Source: Parapedobacter pyrenivorans (GTDB lineage: Bacteria; Bacteroidota; Bacteroidia; Sphingobacteriales; Sphingobacteriaceae). From it: a DNA stretch of 64,000 bases. The position numbers were made by a program, and so were the translations under genes. The notes under the pieces were generated by a model. That model ran no database searches, had not been told where the DNA came from, and was given only the letters and a program-made list of their open reading frames with translations. The stretch spans positions 372,215 to 436,214 of the forward strand of contig NZ_BMER01000003.1 of assembly GCF_014636865.1 (NCBI RefSeq), given 5' to 3'. Positions 1-9,905 of this stretch are shown here, one piece after another; within the stretch, counting starts at the first letter, position 1, and the number at the start of each line of letters is the position of its first letter.

Positions 1-1091
1 GGCACCACCATGACCAGCTGGACACCTGCTGCTAGGATCATCCCGATTACCACCGGTCGGATGCCCTTAAACACGGCTTTGATCCCGTTTTGCTGGTAGT
101 TGATGTACTGTGCCAGCACGATCATCAAGCTGGCCGAGGGAACAAAAATCGCCAAGGTTGCCAATACCGCCCCTAGCATACCCGCAATTTTATAACCGAT
201 AAACGTAACACTGACGAGAATAGGCCCCGGCGTAATCTGTCCGAATGCGATGGCATCCACATATTCCTTTACCGGAAGCCAATGCAGTTCGTCGACCAGT
301 ATGGATTGCATGTAGGGTATAATAACCATCCCGCCGCCGAAAAGCGTCAGGCTCATCCCGCTGAAAACCGACAGCACCTGCCAGGAGCCATAGGGTACGA
401 AGCGATAACCTCCCAGTAAATACCCAACCAGTATGATCAACAGCAGGGAAATGATAAAAATATTCACGTGCGACCGGGAAGGGGCACGCGGCATCCGAAC
501 CGACGGAACTGACTCCTTTCGGTAGCGCAGATAACCTACTGCCGCACCCACCAGAATCAATACGATAGAGCCGGCAAAGCCACGATATAGGAGCGTCGTG
601 GCCAATGCGCCCAGGCATAGCAACAATCCTGTCCGATCCTTGCCGATCTGCTTTTTGTACAAGGTAAACCCCGTAGACAAGACTACGGCAGCCACCGCCA
701 GCAACACAAATAGATTTGAACCGCCCCCTCCGGGTTGGCCCGCTGACTGATAATACCAGGCCGCAATAGCGACCATCAGGATCGTGGGTGGAGCAGCAAT
801 CGCAACAAAAAACACACCCGCTCCTAACCAGCCACCTAACCGGTATCCCAGGTAGCAGACCACGTTGACGGCCATCGGCCCTGGCAAGAGTGTGGCCAAG
901 CTCATGGCATTTAATACATCCTCACTACTGAAAATCTTTTTCTGCCCAACCAGGTAACGTTCCACCATGACCACCAGGGCCGCATGGCCACCAAATGCCA
1001 CCGCTCCCACCTTGAAAATGCCCCACGAAAGCTCCAGCAGCGATGGGGCTGCCGCGTGCGTCGGGCGATGGGTCGTCAGTTGGCTGTCCAT
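1..1091 (-). CDS. chrA: CHR-family chromate/oxyanion transporter, 3' end outside window
   Basis: Reading from the ATG at 1091 gives 363 codons that run off the left edge without a stop. The protein is a polytopic membrane protein with two similar halves. The first half has a GAVAFGGHMA stretch near residues 32-41 followed by LPGPMAVN. The second half repeats the pattern with LTLFGGGMVIIPY and FGQITPGPILVS. This FGG...PGP double signature is that of long-chain CHR transporters, which move chromate and perhaps sulfate across the inner membrane. Nearly the whole protein (about 380-400 residues in the family) is in the window. Its start overlaps the end of the arylsulfotransferase gene by 16 bases, so it is the last visible gene of the susC-susD-sulfotransferase operon. 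The family call is firm. The substrate, chromate or another oxyanion such as sulfate, cannot be read from the sequence. Confidence 0.9.
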   Translation of the reverse strand, partial: MDSQLTTHRPTHAAAPSLLELSWGIFKVGAVAFGGHAALVVMVERYLVGQKKIFSSEDVLNAMSLATLLPGPMAVNVVCYLGYRLGGWLGAGVFFVAIAAPPTILMVAIAAWYYQSAGQPGGGGSNLFVLLAVAAVVLSTGFTLYKKQIGKDRTGLLLCLGALATTLLYRGFAGSIVLILVGAAVGYLRYRKESVPSVRMPRAPSRSHVNIFIISLLLIILVGYLLGGYRFVPYGSWQVLSVFSGMSLTLFGGGMVIIPYMQSILVDELHWLPVKEYVDAIAFGQITPGPILVSVTFIGYKIAGMLGAVLATLAIFVPSASLMIVLAQYINYQQNGIKAVFKGIRPVVIGMILAAGVQLVMVV

Positions 1092-2482
1092 GGCGTGGTG
1101 GTGGTTAGCAAAGGTACTTCTTCGATGCGATAGGGATCGCCCCCGATACTGATTTTCCAAAGCAGGTTACCTTCGTAGTCTGACAGCACAAATAAGCGGG
1201 GGTCGGTCAAACAAGTGAGCACACTGCTTTCACCCAATAGTGCTGAATTACCTTTTACCGATGAGAAGAATGCGGGTGGGTACTTGATTTCCAGGACACG
1301 GCGATACTGTCTGTTGGTTTCATCCAGCTTAAAAGCCAGCGCCCTCGACTGTTTCCGCTTGACCCCATTATCCAGTATCATCAACTCGCCACGCCGATTT
1401 ATGTGGACATAATGTTGTGCAAAAAACAGGTCATCTTCCTGCATGGTAAAATCGCCTCCCTGACCAAATTTCCATACCACGTCCCCGGTTTTCCTGTTGA
1501 TTTTCCAAATCTGGTTTAAATCGCGGAATGACATCAGAAAGTGTCCGTTTCCGTCGTCATACAGTGCATTGCCGTGCACGAGATCGCTTTTGTCCTTCAA
1601 GATGGTTGGGTAATGCAGCACGTCGAGGTGGTCCAGCACCGACCACTCCCAGATCTTCTTTCCGTCGGGATCAAAGACCACGATGCCATCGGCCTTGACC
1701 GTATCGGCGGGTCCGCCACCTGCGGTACTCAGGTCAAACACTTTGTGGTCAAACGTGATGGCGTAAATATTGCCGTCTGCATCCTTGCGTACCTCGTGGT
1801 GCACCATTTTATCCATATCCCCCTGCCCTACTTTGAAATGTTTCAGGTATTCGCCTTTGAGATTTACCTCCACAATTTCATCTCCTCCCGATGAAGGGAT
1901 ATCTTCCGAACCGACAATACATAATACCGTACGATCGGGTGTCCAGGAAGACACTTTCACGCCCTTTGAGAAAGGTTCATACCATACCATATCCCCCAGT
2001 CCGTTCAGGATCACCGCGGCGCCAGGCTCGGTCAGGATCTGCGTCAGGAAATACCGTGATTGCATATCCTCCCGGATCGAGTCGACCAAGCTATCCAATG
2101 TAAAATAAGGAGTAGCGTGATAAATGGACTTAGTTTCAATGGAATATACGTTACTCCAGTCGGTATCGGATCCCCGCTGTGCTTTTACCTGATAGGCATA
2201 TTGGCGTTGGGGCAGGAAGTTATACAGGATAACAGCATGATCGGATTCGTCGGCATACACATCAGACCACAGGGTATCCCTGCTGCCGTCCAGCCAGTAC
2301 TTGATCTGCACCGACGACGATTTATTCGTCGTAACGTTAACTCGCACGCGCAAACGATTCTCAGGTAGGTAATGCAGCTCAATCTTTTCGATATTCAACG
2401 GCCGCAATGCCTGATAAAGGGATACGGTGCCGACCAGAATCAGCACCGCAATCACGATATACACGACGAGGTTTCGCCTCAT
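1076..2482 (-). CDS. Arylsulfotransferase (ASST) family protein, membrane-anchored
   Basis: 468 residues. Residues 6-24 form a single N-terminal hydrophobic anchor, residues about 30-118 an immunoglobulin-like domain, and the rest a six-bladed-propeller-like ASST domain. The known catalytic positions of PAPS-independent aryl-sulfate sulfotransferases have clear counterparts: HH at 228-229, HGN at 303-305, Arg320 in the SFRDLN stretch, and the QHYVH segment at 356-360, where the sulfated His is expected. ASST moves a sulfuryl group between phenolic compounds outside the cytoplasm. The start codon overlaps the susD stop as TAATG, implying translational coupling. A sulfotransferase in a susCD operon is uncommon and suggests that the imported substrate, or a cell-surface partner, carries aryl sulfate or sulfated sugar. 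The acceptor is unknown. Confidence 0.85.
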   Translation of the reverse strand: MRRNLVVYIVIAVLILVGTVSLYQALRPLNIEKIELHYLPENRLRVRVNVTTNKSSSVQIKYWLDGSRDTLWSDVYADESDHAVILYNFLPQRQYAYQVKAQRGSDTDWSNVYSIETKSIYHATPYFTLDSLVDSIREDMQSRYFLTQILTEPGAAVILNGLGDMVWYEPFSKGVKVSSWTPDRTVLCIVGSEDIPSSGGDEIVEVNLKGEYLKHFKVGQGDMDKMVHHEVRKDADGNIYAITFDHKVFDLSTAGGGPADTVKADGIVVFDPDGKKIWEWSVLDHLDVLHYPTILKDKSDLVHGNALYDDGNGHFLMSFRDLNQIWKINRKTGDVVWKFGQGGDFTMQEDDLFFAQHYVHINRRGELMILDNGVKRKQSRALAFKLDETNRQYRRVLEIKYPPAFFSSVKGNSALLGESSVLTCLTDPRLFVLSDYEGNLLWKISIGGDPYRIEEVPLLTTTTPWTAN

Positions 2483-4056
2483 TACTGTCTTACCCGTCCT
2501 TGGTTAATACTGATATCCAGCGATGTATTTGCCTGGATTTCCTGAATCGGATAGGGATACAACGCATAGTTGACCGCATCCGAATAGGTGTTCTGATCGC
2601 GAAGCAACGGCTTGACTTTTTCTTTAAACTTCAATAAGGGGTCGGCGCCGTTGGTGGCACTGCGTCCCCATCGGATCAAGTCGTCCCGACGGCGCCCTTC
2701 CATAAACAACTCCAATCCGCGTTCGTCAAAGATAAAGTCGCGCAACGTTTCTTTCGAAGAAAAGTCTGACAGCTGGATAGCCGATACGTTGCTGCGTTCC
2801 CGCACATCATCGATCAAGGAGATGGATTCGTCATTAGGGCCGTTTAGTTCATTGAGCGCTTCGGCCCGCATCAGCAGGATATCGGAATACCGGATGATGC
2901 TGACGTTGTTATATCCGGCGTAGTTATAATTGTTGACGTGGGGATATTTGAGGCCGAAGGTAAACTGCGCTTGCACCGTATCGGGCAAGCTCCCGCCTTC
3001 GCCGCCAAACTCCTTGGGTAACGTGATGATTTGTCCGTACAACGCTTTATAGGTACCCAGCAGTAACTGACGGCGCTGATCCTGCGGATTAAATTTCGCA
3101 TAAAATTCACGATGGATCGGGAAGTTACCCCAACCGCGGTTGTAATCCCAGGGTACGGACTGGATACCGAAACTGTTGGAGAGAATGCCATACGATCCCG
3201 GTTCGCTCGATGATTTCATCACAAAGATAAATTCATTATCCGATCGGTTCATGTTGTCAAACAACGCAACCACACCGCCCTCGCCTGGGGCACGTAAATC
3301 ATACTCACCCGCTGTGATAATCTCGCCACATTTATCGGCGGCCTTCTGCCATTCCCCCCGCCGCATATACAACCTGGCCAATAGTCCTTGGGCAGCAGCC
3401 TTTGTGGCACGACCGTTTAGTTCCGCGGGATAACTCAGCGGAAGGTGTTCTTGGGCATATTGCAGATCGATAACGATCTGCTCTTCAACAGTTGCCTGTG
3501 CCACCAACGGTGGATTCTCGTCTGCTTCGGTAAAATCAGCCGACGATTTCAGGTTCAGCGGCACATCCCCCCACAGCGATGTCGCATCGTAATAAGCCAG
3601 GGCACGTAGGAAACGGACTTCTGCCAGATGCTGCATTTTGACTTCTTCCGACTCGCCGTTGCCCGTGTAGTCGATCTTGCCGATGAGGTATTCCGACTCG
3701 TTGGCTCTTGAAATCAACCGGAAGATGCTCGCCCACACGTCGTTGATAATGGAATTACTGGCATCGTAGGTCAATTGGTCGAGCTGGATTCCTTGCCGGC
3801 TATCAGGTTTGGTCGTAACGATATCCGATGGATATTCCGTTAACTGATGCAAGTAACCAGCATAATACCCATTTCCACCGTTATCCCGGAGTGCGGCATA
3901 CACACCGCGTACCCCCTGCAAACCGTTTTCCGGTTTGGTGAGCGTTGTCTCGTCAAAAACAGAATACGACTCTTCCTGCAGGCCGTTCTCACAGGAGATC
4001 GGCAAAAATGAGCAGAGCAGGAACACATATAAGGTTGGTTTTACGTAGTAGTTCAT
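2482..4056 (-). CDS. SusD/RagB-like nutrient-binding outer-membrane lipoprotein
   Basis: 524 residues. The N-terminus has a lipoprotein signal peptide with a lipobox ending in PISC (Cys23). The remainder shows the alpha-helical TPR-rich SusD fold: an N-terminal ENGLQ...YSVFDETT segment, helices such as LAEVRFLRALAYYDA near residue 145, and the C-terminal FIFDERGLELFMEGRRRDDLIRW type motif that marks the family. SusD proteins cap the SusC channel on the cell surface and present glycans or other large nutrients to it. The gene follows susC after 19 bases and overlaps the arylsulfotransferase start by one base. The family is certain; the ligand is not predictable. Confidence 0.95.
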   Translation of the reverse strand: MNYYVKPTLYVFLLCSFLPISCENGLQEESYSVFDETTLTKPENGLQGVRGVYAALRDNGGNGYYAGYLHQLTEYPSDIVTTKPDSRQGIQLDQLTYDASNSIINDVWASIFRLISRANESEYLIGKIDYTGNGESEEVKMQHLAEVRFLRALAYYDATSLWGDVPLNLKSSADFTEADENPPLVAQATVEEQIVIDLQYAQEHLPLSYPAELNGRATKAAAQGLLARLYMRRGEWQKAADKCGEIITAGEYDLRAPGEGGVVALFDNMNRSDNEFIFVMKSSSEPGSYGILSNSFGIQSVPWDYNRGWGNFPIHREFYAKFNPQDQRRQLLLGTYKALYGQIITLPKEFGGEGGSLPDTVQAQFTFGLKYPHVNNYNYAGYNNVSIIRYSDILLMRAEALNELNGPNDESISLIDDVRERSNVSAIQLSDFSSKETLRDFIFDERGLELFMEGRRRDDLIRWGRSATNGADPLLKFKEKVKPLLRDQNTYSDAVNYALYPYPIQEIQANTSLDISINQGRVRQ

Positions 4057-4075
4057 TACTGTTTGATTTGTATAG

Positions 4076-7000
4076 TTAAAAAGTCAACCTCAATCCAAAG
4101 ATATACATTTTGGCCAGTGGATAGGCATTGAAATCAAGGCCTCTTCCAACATTCCTATTTTGCTGGTCGTTCGAAACCAGGTTCCCGATTTCGGGATCCA
4201 GTCCAGTGTACGAAGTCCAGGTATGCAGGTTCTGCGCGTTGACATAAAGCTGTAACTGCGCCACCCGGATTTTCGACAACAGGGAAGACGGAACCTGATA
4301 GGCCAGCGTTACATTCTTGACACGCAGGTAATCGGAACTCTCCACAAACCGGGAATTCACCCACCCGCCGTGGCTGGTACCGTAAAAACCGCGTTGAGGC
4401 AGCGTGCCGTTTGGATTATCCGGCGTCCACGTTTCTGCTTCGGTGGAAGCCAGTACGTTTCCGGTTGATAGCGGGTCCATCATATCCAAGCTTTGCACAT
4501 TCACCAATTTACCTCCGGCCTGCCCCTGAAGCACCACCGTCAGATTAAATCCTTTATAGCCCAAGCTATTGGTCATCCCGAAAAAGGAAGTAGGCACACC
4601 CGTTCCGAGTACCACACGATCTTCCGTGTTGAGGATGCCATCTCCGTTCGCATCCACGTATTTGGGGTCACCCGCCTGGGCGTTGGGGTGTGTGGTTGTC
4701 AGTGCGGGATCGTCGGGCAACAGGATACCGTCGTACAGGTATCCGTTAATGGAACCGATGGACTCGCCCACACGGATAATGAAAGGGTCTTCAAAATTTG
4801 CAGCACCGTCGGGTTTGACAGATCCTACATAAATATCGGCATTGTTGCTGCCCAATTCGCGGACACGGTTGCGGTTGCGGGAATAGTTGATCGATGTATT
4901 CCACTCCAAGTGATCATTCCGCACGTTAACCGTCTGCAATGCAAATTCCCATCCCTTGTTGGATACTGCCCCCGCATTGCCCGTCCGGAATAAGAATCCC
5001 GTGGAGGGTGCGATGTTCCGATCCAACAACAGGTTGTCGGTATACTTGTCGTAATAGTCGGCTATCAGGACGATCCGGTCGTTAACAAAACCGATATCCA
5101 CCCCGATATCCAGCGCCTTCGTGCTTTCCCATTTTAGATTCTGGTTTGAAAGCCGGGTCACGGCGATCCCGTTGACTGTCGTGAGGCCGTCTTCCGTGTA
5201 TTTGGTGGAGTTGTTACTGGCATAGGTAGCCAGGGAAATACCCGGGCTGATCCGGTCATTGCCCGTCAGGCCGTAGCTGGCCCGCAGCTTGGCTTGCGAA
5301 AGCCACGTCACATCTTCGGCAAAACTTTCATTCTTCACATTCCAAGCGGCAGCTACCGAAGGAAAATAGCCCAATTTATTGGACTTGCCGAATACCGAAG
5401 ATCCGTCGATGCGGTAGGTTGCTGTCAAGCTATAACGCGCATCGTAGTCATAGTCGACACGGCCGAACCAGCTGGCACGATTGGTACGGTTACGGGCCGA
5501 GTAGCTGGTAAAATTCTGCGCAGTACCCAGGTTATTATATCCCAGATTGTCGCTGGCGAAATTGGTGGCGTTGGTTCCGTATTCGAAATAGAGATACGTT
5601 TGGTAGTTATAACCGGCCAGCAGTCCGATATTGTGTTTCTCAAATGTACGGTTGTAGCGAGCGGTGGGGTTGAAGATAAGCTCTTTTGCATCAAATGACA
5701 CAATAGATCCCCGACCCTTGGTAGCTGATGCATTGGGCACCGTGGACGGCGCAAAATAAAATTGCTCCGTTCTATTCAGGTCTGCTCCGAAATCCGCTTG
5801 CAGAAAGAGGTCCCGGATCGGTTCATACTTCATCGAGAAATATCCATTGGTCCGGTAGCTTGTGTTTTCGCGGTCTTCCGCCTCCACGAAGTGTAACGGG
5901 TTTTGTGCATCCAGCCGTGGGGGAACACCCGAATCAAATGTCGACGCAGGATTCGCACTCAGCACCTGTTTCAGGAATCCGTTAATGGTTGACGGTGCCA
6001 GGGGAAGATCGTTCTGGATGCCATAGTTTCCGAATACACGACCTGAAAGTGTAAATTGATCGCTCACATGATGGTCCACGTTGATACGTGCCCCAATCCG
6101 CTTGTATTTAGAATGTACGACAACCCCCTCCTGTCCCAGGTAGTCGAAACTGGTGTACACGCCGGTTTTGTTGGTTCCGCCGATGAAGCTAAGGGAATGG
6201 TCGTTCACACGGCCCACCTGGAAAACCTCGTTTTGCCAGTCGGTGCCGAGTATCCCGGATTGCAGCGAATCCAAACGCCCGGCGGAATACGGAGGTAGTT
6301 CCCCATTTGCCTCTGACATCCGGTTGCGCCGCAGCGCGAAATCATAAGAGCCCATCAAGTCATAGCGATCGATGACACGCTGGTACCCCACCGAACTGTT
6401 CACATTCAGGTTACTTTTTTTGTCGGTCCCTTTTTTCGTGGTAACCAACACCACGCCGTTTGCCCCGCGTGCACCATAGATGGACGTGGAAGCAGCATCT
6501 TTCAAGATGGTGATGGTTTCGATGTCCTCGGGTTTGATGGTCATTCCGATTCCTTCGGATGCGGGAAACCCATCGATGACGTAGAGCGGTTCACTATCCG
6601 CATTAATTGAGTTGGTGCCTCGGATGCGGATCGATAAGCCGGCACCGGGCGTACCGTTATTTTGACTGACCTGCACACCCGCAGCCCTCCCTTGCAACAT
6701 ATTTCCCACCGAAATGGACGATTTATTGAGGTCCTCGGCATTGAGTGACACGGCTGAACCTGCAAACAGGTTCTTATCCCGGGTGCCGTACCCTACCACG
6801 ACCACTTCCTCCAGTGTTTCCTGTTCGGCTGCCAGTGTGATAGTTAGTCCGGTAACCGACGATCCACCGGTCTGATGTGTCTGACGGGCGTAGCCCACAC
6901 GCGAAAACACCAGCTGACTATTTACCGGCACCACAAGCGCGAACGTACCCGCTTCCGTGGATTTGGTTAACGTTGCGCCACCCACGACGCCTATATTGAC

Positions 7001-7147
7001 ATCGCTGAGCACAGTTCCGTTTTCATCGATAACAGTTCCTGAAACGTTGATCTGTGTTTGGGCATTTGCCAACAGGGCACTTCCTCCCATCCACAAAAAC
7101 AACAGTAGGCTTGTCAGTCGGATAAACTTGGGTTTACAATTTACCAT
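4076..7147 (-). CDS. SusC/RagA-type TonB-dependent outer-membrane transporter
   Basis: 1023 residues. A signal peptide ends near ANAQ (about residue 30). It is followed by a carboxypeptidase-D-regulatory-like beta-sandwich (about 34-110), the EEVVVVGYG segment typical of SusC proteins, a TonB plug domain (about 120-240, containing YVIDGFP and SIYGARGANGVVLVTTKKG), and a 22-strand barrel ending in LRLTF. There is no STN domain, so it is not built for direct signalling to a FecR/sigma pair. It imports large solutes with its SusD partner, driven by TonB. It is the first gene of the operon, and a candidate promoter lies about 70 bases upstream. Length and domain order are normal for the family. 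Confidence 0.96.
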   Translation of the reverse strand: MVNCKPKFIRLTSLLLFLWMGGSALLANAQTQINVSGTVIDENGTVLSDVNIGVVGGATLTKSTEAGTFALVVPVNSQLVFSRVGYARQTHQTGGSSVTGLTITLAAEQETLEEVVVVGYGTRDKNLFAGSAVSLNAEDLNKSSISVGNMLQGRAAGVQVSQNNGTPGAGLSIRIRGTNSINADSEPLYVIDGFPASEGIGMTIKPEDIETITILKDAASTSIYGARGANGVVLVTTKKGTDKKSNLNVNSSVGYQRVIDRYDLMGSYDFALRRNRMSEANGELPPYSAGRLDSLQSGILGTDWQNEVFQVGRVNDHSLSFIGGTNKTGVYTSFDYLGQEGVVVHSKYKRIGARINVDHHVSDQFTLSGRVFGNYGIQNDLPLAPSTINGFLKQVLSANPASTFDSGVPPRLDAQNPLHFVEAEDRENTSYRTNGYFSMKYEPIRDLFLQADFGADLNRTEQFYFAPSTVPNASATKGRGSIVSFDAKELIFNPTARYNRTFEKHNIGLLAGYNYQTYLYFEYGTNATNFASDNLGYNNLGTAQNFTSYSARNRTNRASWFGRVDYDYDARYSLTATYRIDGSSVFGKSNKLGYFPSVAAAWNVKNESFAEDVTWLSQAKLRASYGLTGNDRISPGISLATYASNNSTKYTEDGLTTVNGIAVTRLSNQNLKWESTKALDIGVDIGFVNDRIVLIADYYDKYTDNLLLDRNIAPSTGFLFRTGNAGAVSNKGWEFALQTVNVRNDHLEWNTSINYSRNRNRVRELGSNNADIYVGSVKPDGAANFEDPFIIRVGESIGSINGYLYDGILLPDDPALTTTHPNAQAGDPKYVDANGDGILNTEDRVVLGTGVPTSFFGMTNSLGYKGFNLTVVLQGQAGGKLVNVQSLDMMDPLSTGNVLASTEAETWTPDNPNGTLPQRGFYGTSHGGWVNSRFVESSDYLRVKNVTLAYQVPSSLLSKIRVAQLQLYVNAQNLHTWTSYTGLDPEIGNLVSNDQQNRNVGRGLDFNAYPLAKMYIFGLRLTF

Positions 7148-7215
7148 AGTGTTAGTTAATTTATGTAGTACATTGGGTATTTAGGGTATTATTGGCTTCA
7201 CCAACAACATACCCA

Positions 7216-7244
7216 CAAATGTACCGCTCCAAAGATGGCTTAAA
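7216..7244 (-). promoter_or_regulatory. Candidate Bacteroidota promoter for the susC operon
   Basis: On the minus strand TACATTTG (7223-7216) matches the Bacteroidota -7 consensus TAnnTTTG exactly. A weak -33 element, TTTA, lies at 7244-7241, 17 bases away. The susC start codon is about 70 bases downstream. The -33 is poor, so this is a candidate only. Confidence 0.4.
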
Positions 7245-7361
7245 ATTCCTATAGTCCTTATTTTTTGTCCATTCATCCGAATCCGTAGCCGGACTGTAGC
7301 CCAAGTTTTCAGGAATATGGTAAAAAAGATTTCAACACGGCCACTTAGCTTTGCCTTTCAT

Positions 7362-9878
7362 ATGAAAATGAATATACCGGTTATTGGATTGGTTTTTGGA
7401 TTTTTTTTGTCGGCTTGTGTTGCAGGCCGACAATCTCAGCACGATCTGACGTACAACGTCGAAATCCACACGGATGCCGAGGGACAGCTGGAGCCGGTTT
7501 GCTATATCCACCTGCAGGTTTCTCCATTGCTTGATTTAAACCGAAAGAACTGGAAACTTTATTTCAACTCGTATAAGAACCCACAGATCGACAGTGCGGA
7601 AGCCGGTAAGCTTACCGTTGTTCCTGTCAATGGGGATTTGAATTACATAGCGCCAACAGCTGATTTCCATGTGGGGGACGACAGATTGGTCATCCCCATC
7701 CGACAGGCACGGCTACGGAACATCTCCGATTTTCCAACCGGGTTTTACCTGGTGTACAACGACCAACCGGATCAATATTACCCGTTCACCAACGAGAATC
7801 CGCAATACGACCACCTGGTTTTTCCCGAAAATGTATTGGCACAAGAAATTTACGAACGCAACGAACGGCTGACGCCCAAGCATACCCTTGATTTGGGAGA
7901 CCAGCTATTGCCTTCTCCGAAGGCAATGAAATCCAATGGCCAGTCTTATACACTTACCGACGGTTCATTGATCATTGCCGACAATCCGTTCGCCGGGCAA
8001 GCTACCTATTTGACGAACGAATTAAAAAAATACACCCAGCTTGGCCTTCGTACCGTTAATGACCCCACCAAGGCCGGAATTAAACTGAAGTATTGGAACC
8101 TGGAAGAAGAGGCTTATCAACTGCGTATTGGAAACACGGGGATAGAAATCAGTGCAGGTACCGCTTCCGGTATGTTTTATGGGATACAGACATTAAAAAG
8201 ATTGATCCTCGACCACTATCGCGACGGCAAGTGTATCCTGCCGGGCCTTGAAGTGGATGACCGCCCCCGCTTTGCCCATCGATCACTGATGCTGGACGTT
8301 GCCCGCAACTTCCTACCGAAAGAGAAGCTATTACAGGTGCTGGATCGGATGGCGGCTTATAAAATTAATACCTTGCATTTTCACTTCAACGACGATGAAG
8401 GCTGGCGTGTAGCGATTCCGGGGTTGCCGGAGTTGACTTCCTTCGGTGGATACCGCGGGCATACCGCCGACGGGATGGGATACTTGCCTCCATCACATGG
8501 CTCGGGCCCCGATTCCGCCGCTACACGCGGCAGCGGGTTTTACAGCCGGAAAGACTTTGTCGATATTTTAACCTATGCCAAGGAGCGGTTTATCACCGTA
8601 ATCCCGGAGCTTGAAACACCCGGACATGCACGGGCCGCAATCAAATCGATGGAACATCGATACCGTGCCTATGCACAGACCGATAGCAATAAAGCAACGG
8701 AATACCTGCTTAGCGACCTTCGGGATTCATCGGAATACCGTACGGTACAGGGTTGGCGCGACGATGCCATCAACCCGGCGATGGAATCTACCTACCGCTT
8801 CATTGAAAAGGTGATTACCGAATTGACACTGATGTACCAAGATGCGGGATCAGAGTTAAAGATGGTCCACATGGGTGGCGACGAAGTACCGGCGGGTGTA
8901 TGGGAACAATCTACGGCGGTACAACGCCTACTACGCGAAAAACCCTCATTTAAAACGGCCGACGACCTCTGGGAATACTTTTACAGTCGAGTTGGCGGGA
9001 TACTGGCCAAGAAGGATATCCGCATGCAGGGATGGGAAGAAATCGGAATGAAACGCGTGAATGTAAATGGCAGAAAAAAGATGGAAATCGTTCCCCAACT
9101 GCGGAACAACGGCTACCTTTTGGATGTATGGAACAATGTGTATGGCACCGGTGCCGAAGACTTAGCCTATCGACTGGCCAACCAAGGTTTTGACGTTGTG
9201 CTTTCAAATGTAACCCACCTGTACCTCGACCTGGCATCGACCCGAAGTTTCTATGAACCCGGCATGTACTGGGGTGGCTATGTGAATCCCGAAAAAATAT
9301 TTTCGGTCATCCCGGAGAATTACTACCGTACATTTCTACGTGATGACCTTGATCGGCCCATTGACACCGCTACGCTGCGCGATAAAGTGCGGCTGACCCC
9401 GGAAGGTCAACAGCATATCCAGGGTCTGCAATGTGCCTTATGGTCGGAAACACTAATCAACGGAGAAAATTTTGATTACATGCTATTCCCTAAGTTGATT
9501 GCCTTTGCTGAACGGGCATGGGCGCCGCAACCGGCGTGGGCAACGGCATCCAACGAAACGTTCGATGCGCAATATGCCGACGCATGGGGTAGATTCAACA
9601 GCGTATTATGGAACCAAGACCTACCACGATTTGACCGCTATTGGAAAAACATCCAGTATCGAATACCCACACCGGGTGTAAAAATCGTCGACGGCCGGGT
9701 TTTGGTGAACACCGAGTCGGAAGCATTGACCGTGCGTTATACCGTTAATGGCGGCACTCCCTCGATTACCGATGCGGAAGTCCAAGGTCCATTGAAGGAG
9801 AAAGGCCTATACCGGCTCAAGGTATTTCACAGGAAGACAGGCCGATCGAGCCGAATGATGGTAGTCAACAACCGGTAA
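7362..9878 (+). CDS. Beta-N-acetylhexosaminidase, GH20, lipoprotein
   Basis: 838 residues from the ATG at 7362; an upstream in-frame ATG at 7317 would add 15. The shorter start is preferred because it gives a compact lipoprotein signal (MKMN, a hydrophobic run, then LSAC). A TAGCTTTG promoter-like element at 7346-7353 would also sit inside the longer version. Domains, counted from the 7317 start: CHB_HEX carbohydrate-binding-like domain (about 43-150), GH20b domain (about 195-310), GH20 barrel (about 315-750) with the catalytic Asp-Glu pair in HMGGDE (522-523), and a small C-terminal beta domain (VRYTVNGGTP onward). It removes terminal GlcNAc or GalNAc, probably at the outer membrane or in the periplasm. 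It is divergent from the susC operon and may process what that operon imports. Confidence 0.93.
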   Translation: MKMNIPVIGLVFGFFLSACVAGRQSQHDLTYNVEIHTDAEGQLEPVCYIHLQVSPLLDLNRKNWKLYFNSYKNPQIDSAEAGKLTVVPVNGDLNYIAPTADFHVGDDRLVIPIRQARLRNISDFPTGFYLVYNDQPDQYYPFTNENPQYDHLVFPENVLAQEIYERNERLTPKHTLDLGDQLLPSPKAMKSNGQSYTLTDGSLIIADNPFAGQATYLTNELKKYTQLGLRTVNDPTKAGIKLKYWNLEEEAYQLRIGNTGIEISAGTASGMFYGIQTLKRLILDHYRDGKCILPGLEVDDRPRFAHRSLMLDVARNFLPKEKLLQVLDRMAAYKINTLHFHFNDDEGWRVAIPGLPELTSFGGYRGHTADGMGYLPPSHGSGPDSAATRGSGFYSRKDFVDILTYAKERFITVIPELETPGHARAAIKSMEHRYRAYAQTDSNKATEYLLSDLRDSSEYRTVQGWRDDAINPAMESTYRFIEKVITELTLMYQDAGSELKMVHMGGDEVPAGVWEQSTAVQRLLREKPSFKTADDLWEYFYSRVGGILAKKDIRMQGWEEIGMKRVNVNGRKKMEIVPQLRNNGYLLDVWNNVYGTGAEDLAYRLANQGFDVVLSNVTHLYLDLASTRSFYEPGMYWGGYVNPEKIFSVIPENYYRTFLRDDLDRPIDTATLRDKVRLTPEGQQHIQGLQCALWSETLINGENFDYMLFPKLIAFAERAWAPQPAWATASNETFDAQYADAWGRFNSVLWNQDLPRFDRYWKNIQYRIPTPGVKIVDGRVLVNTESEALTVRYTVNGGTPSITDAEVQGPLKEKGLYRLKVFHRKTGRSSRMMVVNNR

Positions 9879-9905
9879 AGAGGGAAATTATCGGATATTC
9901 GGATT

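Noticed and set aside
190-618. 142-codon minus-strand reading frame inside the first gene
   Set aside because: It lies in another frame of the chrA gene, whose own frame gives a clear CHR transporter; the shadow frame shows no domain.
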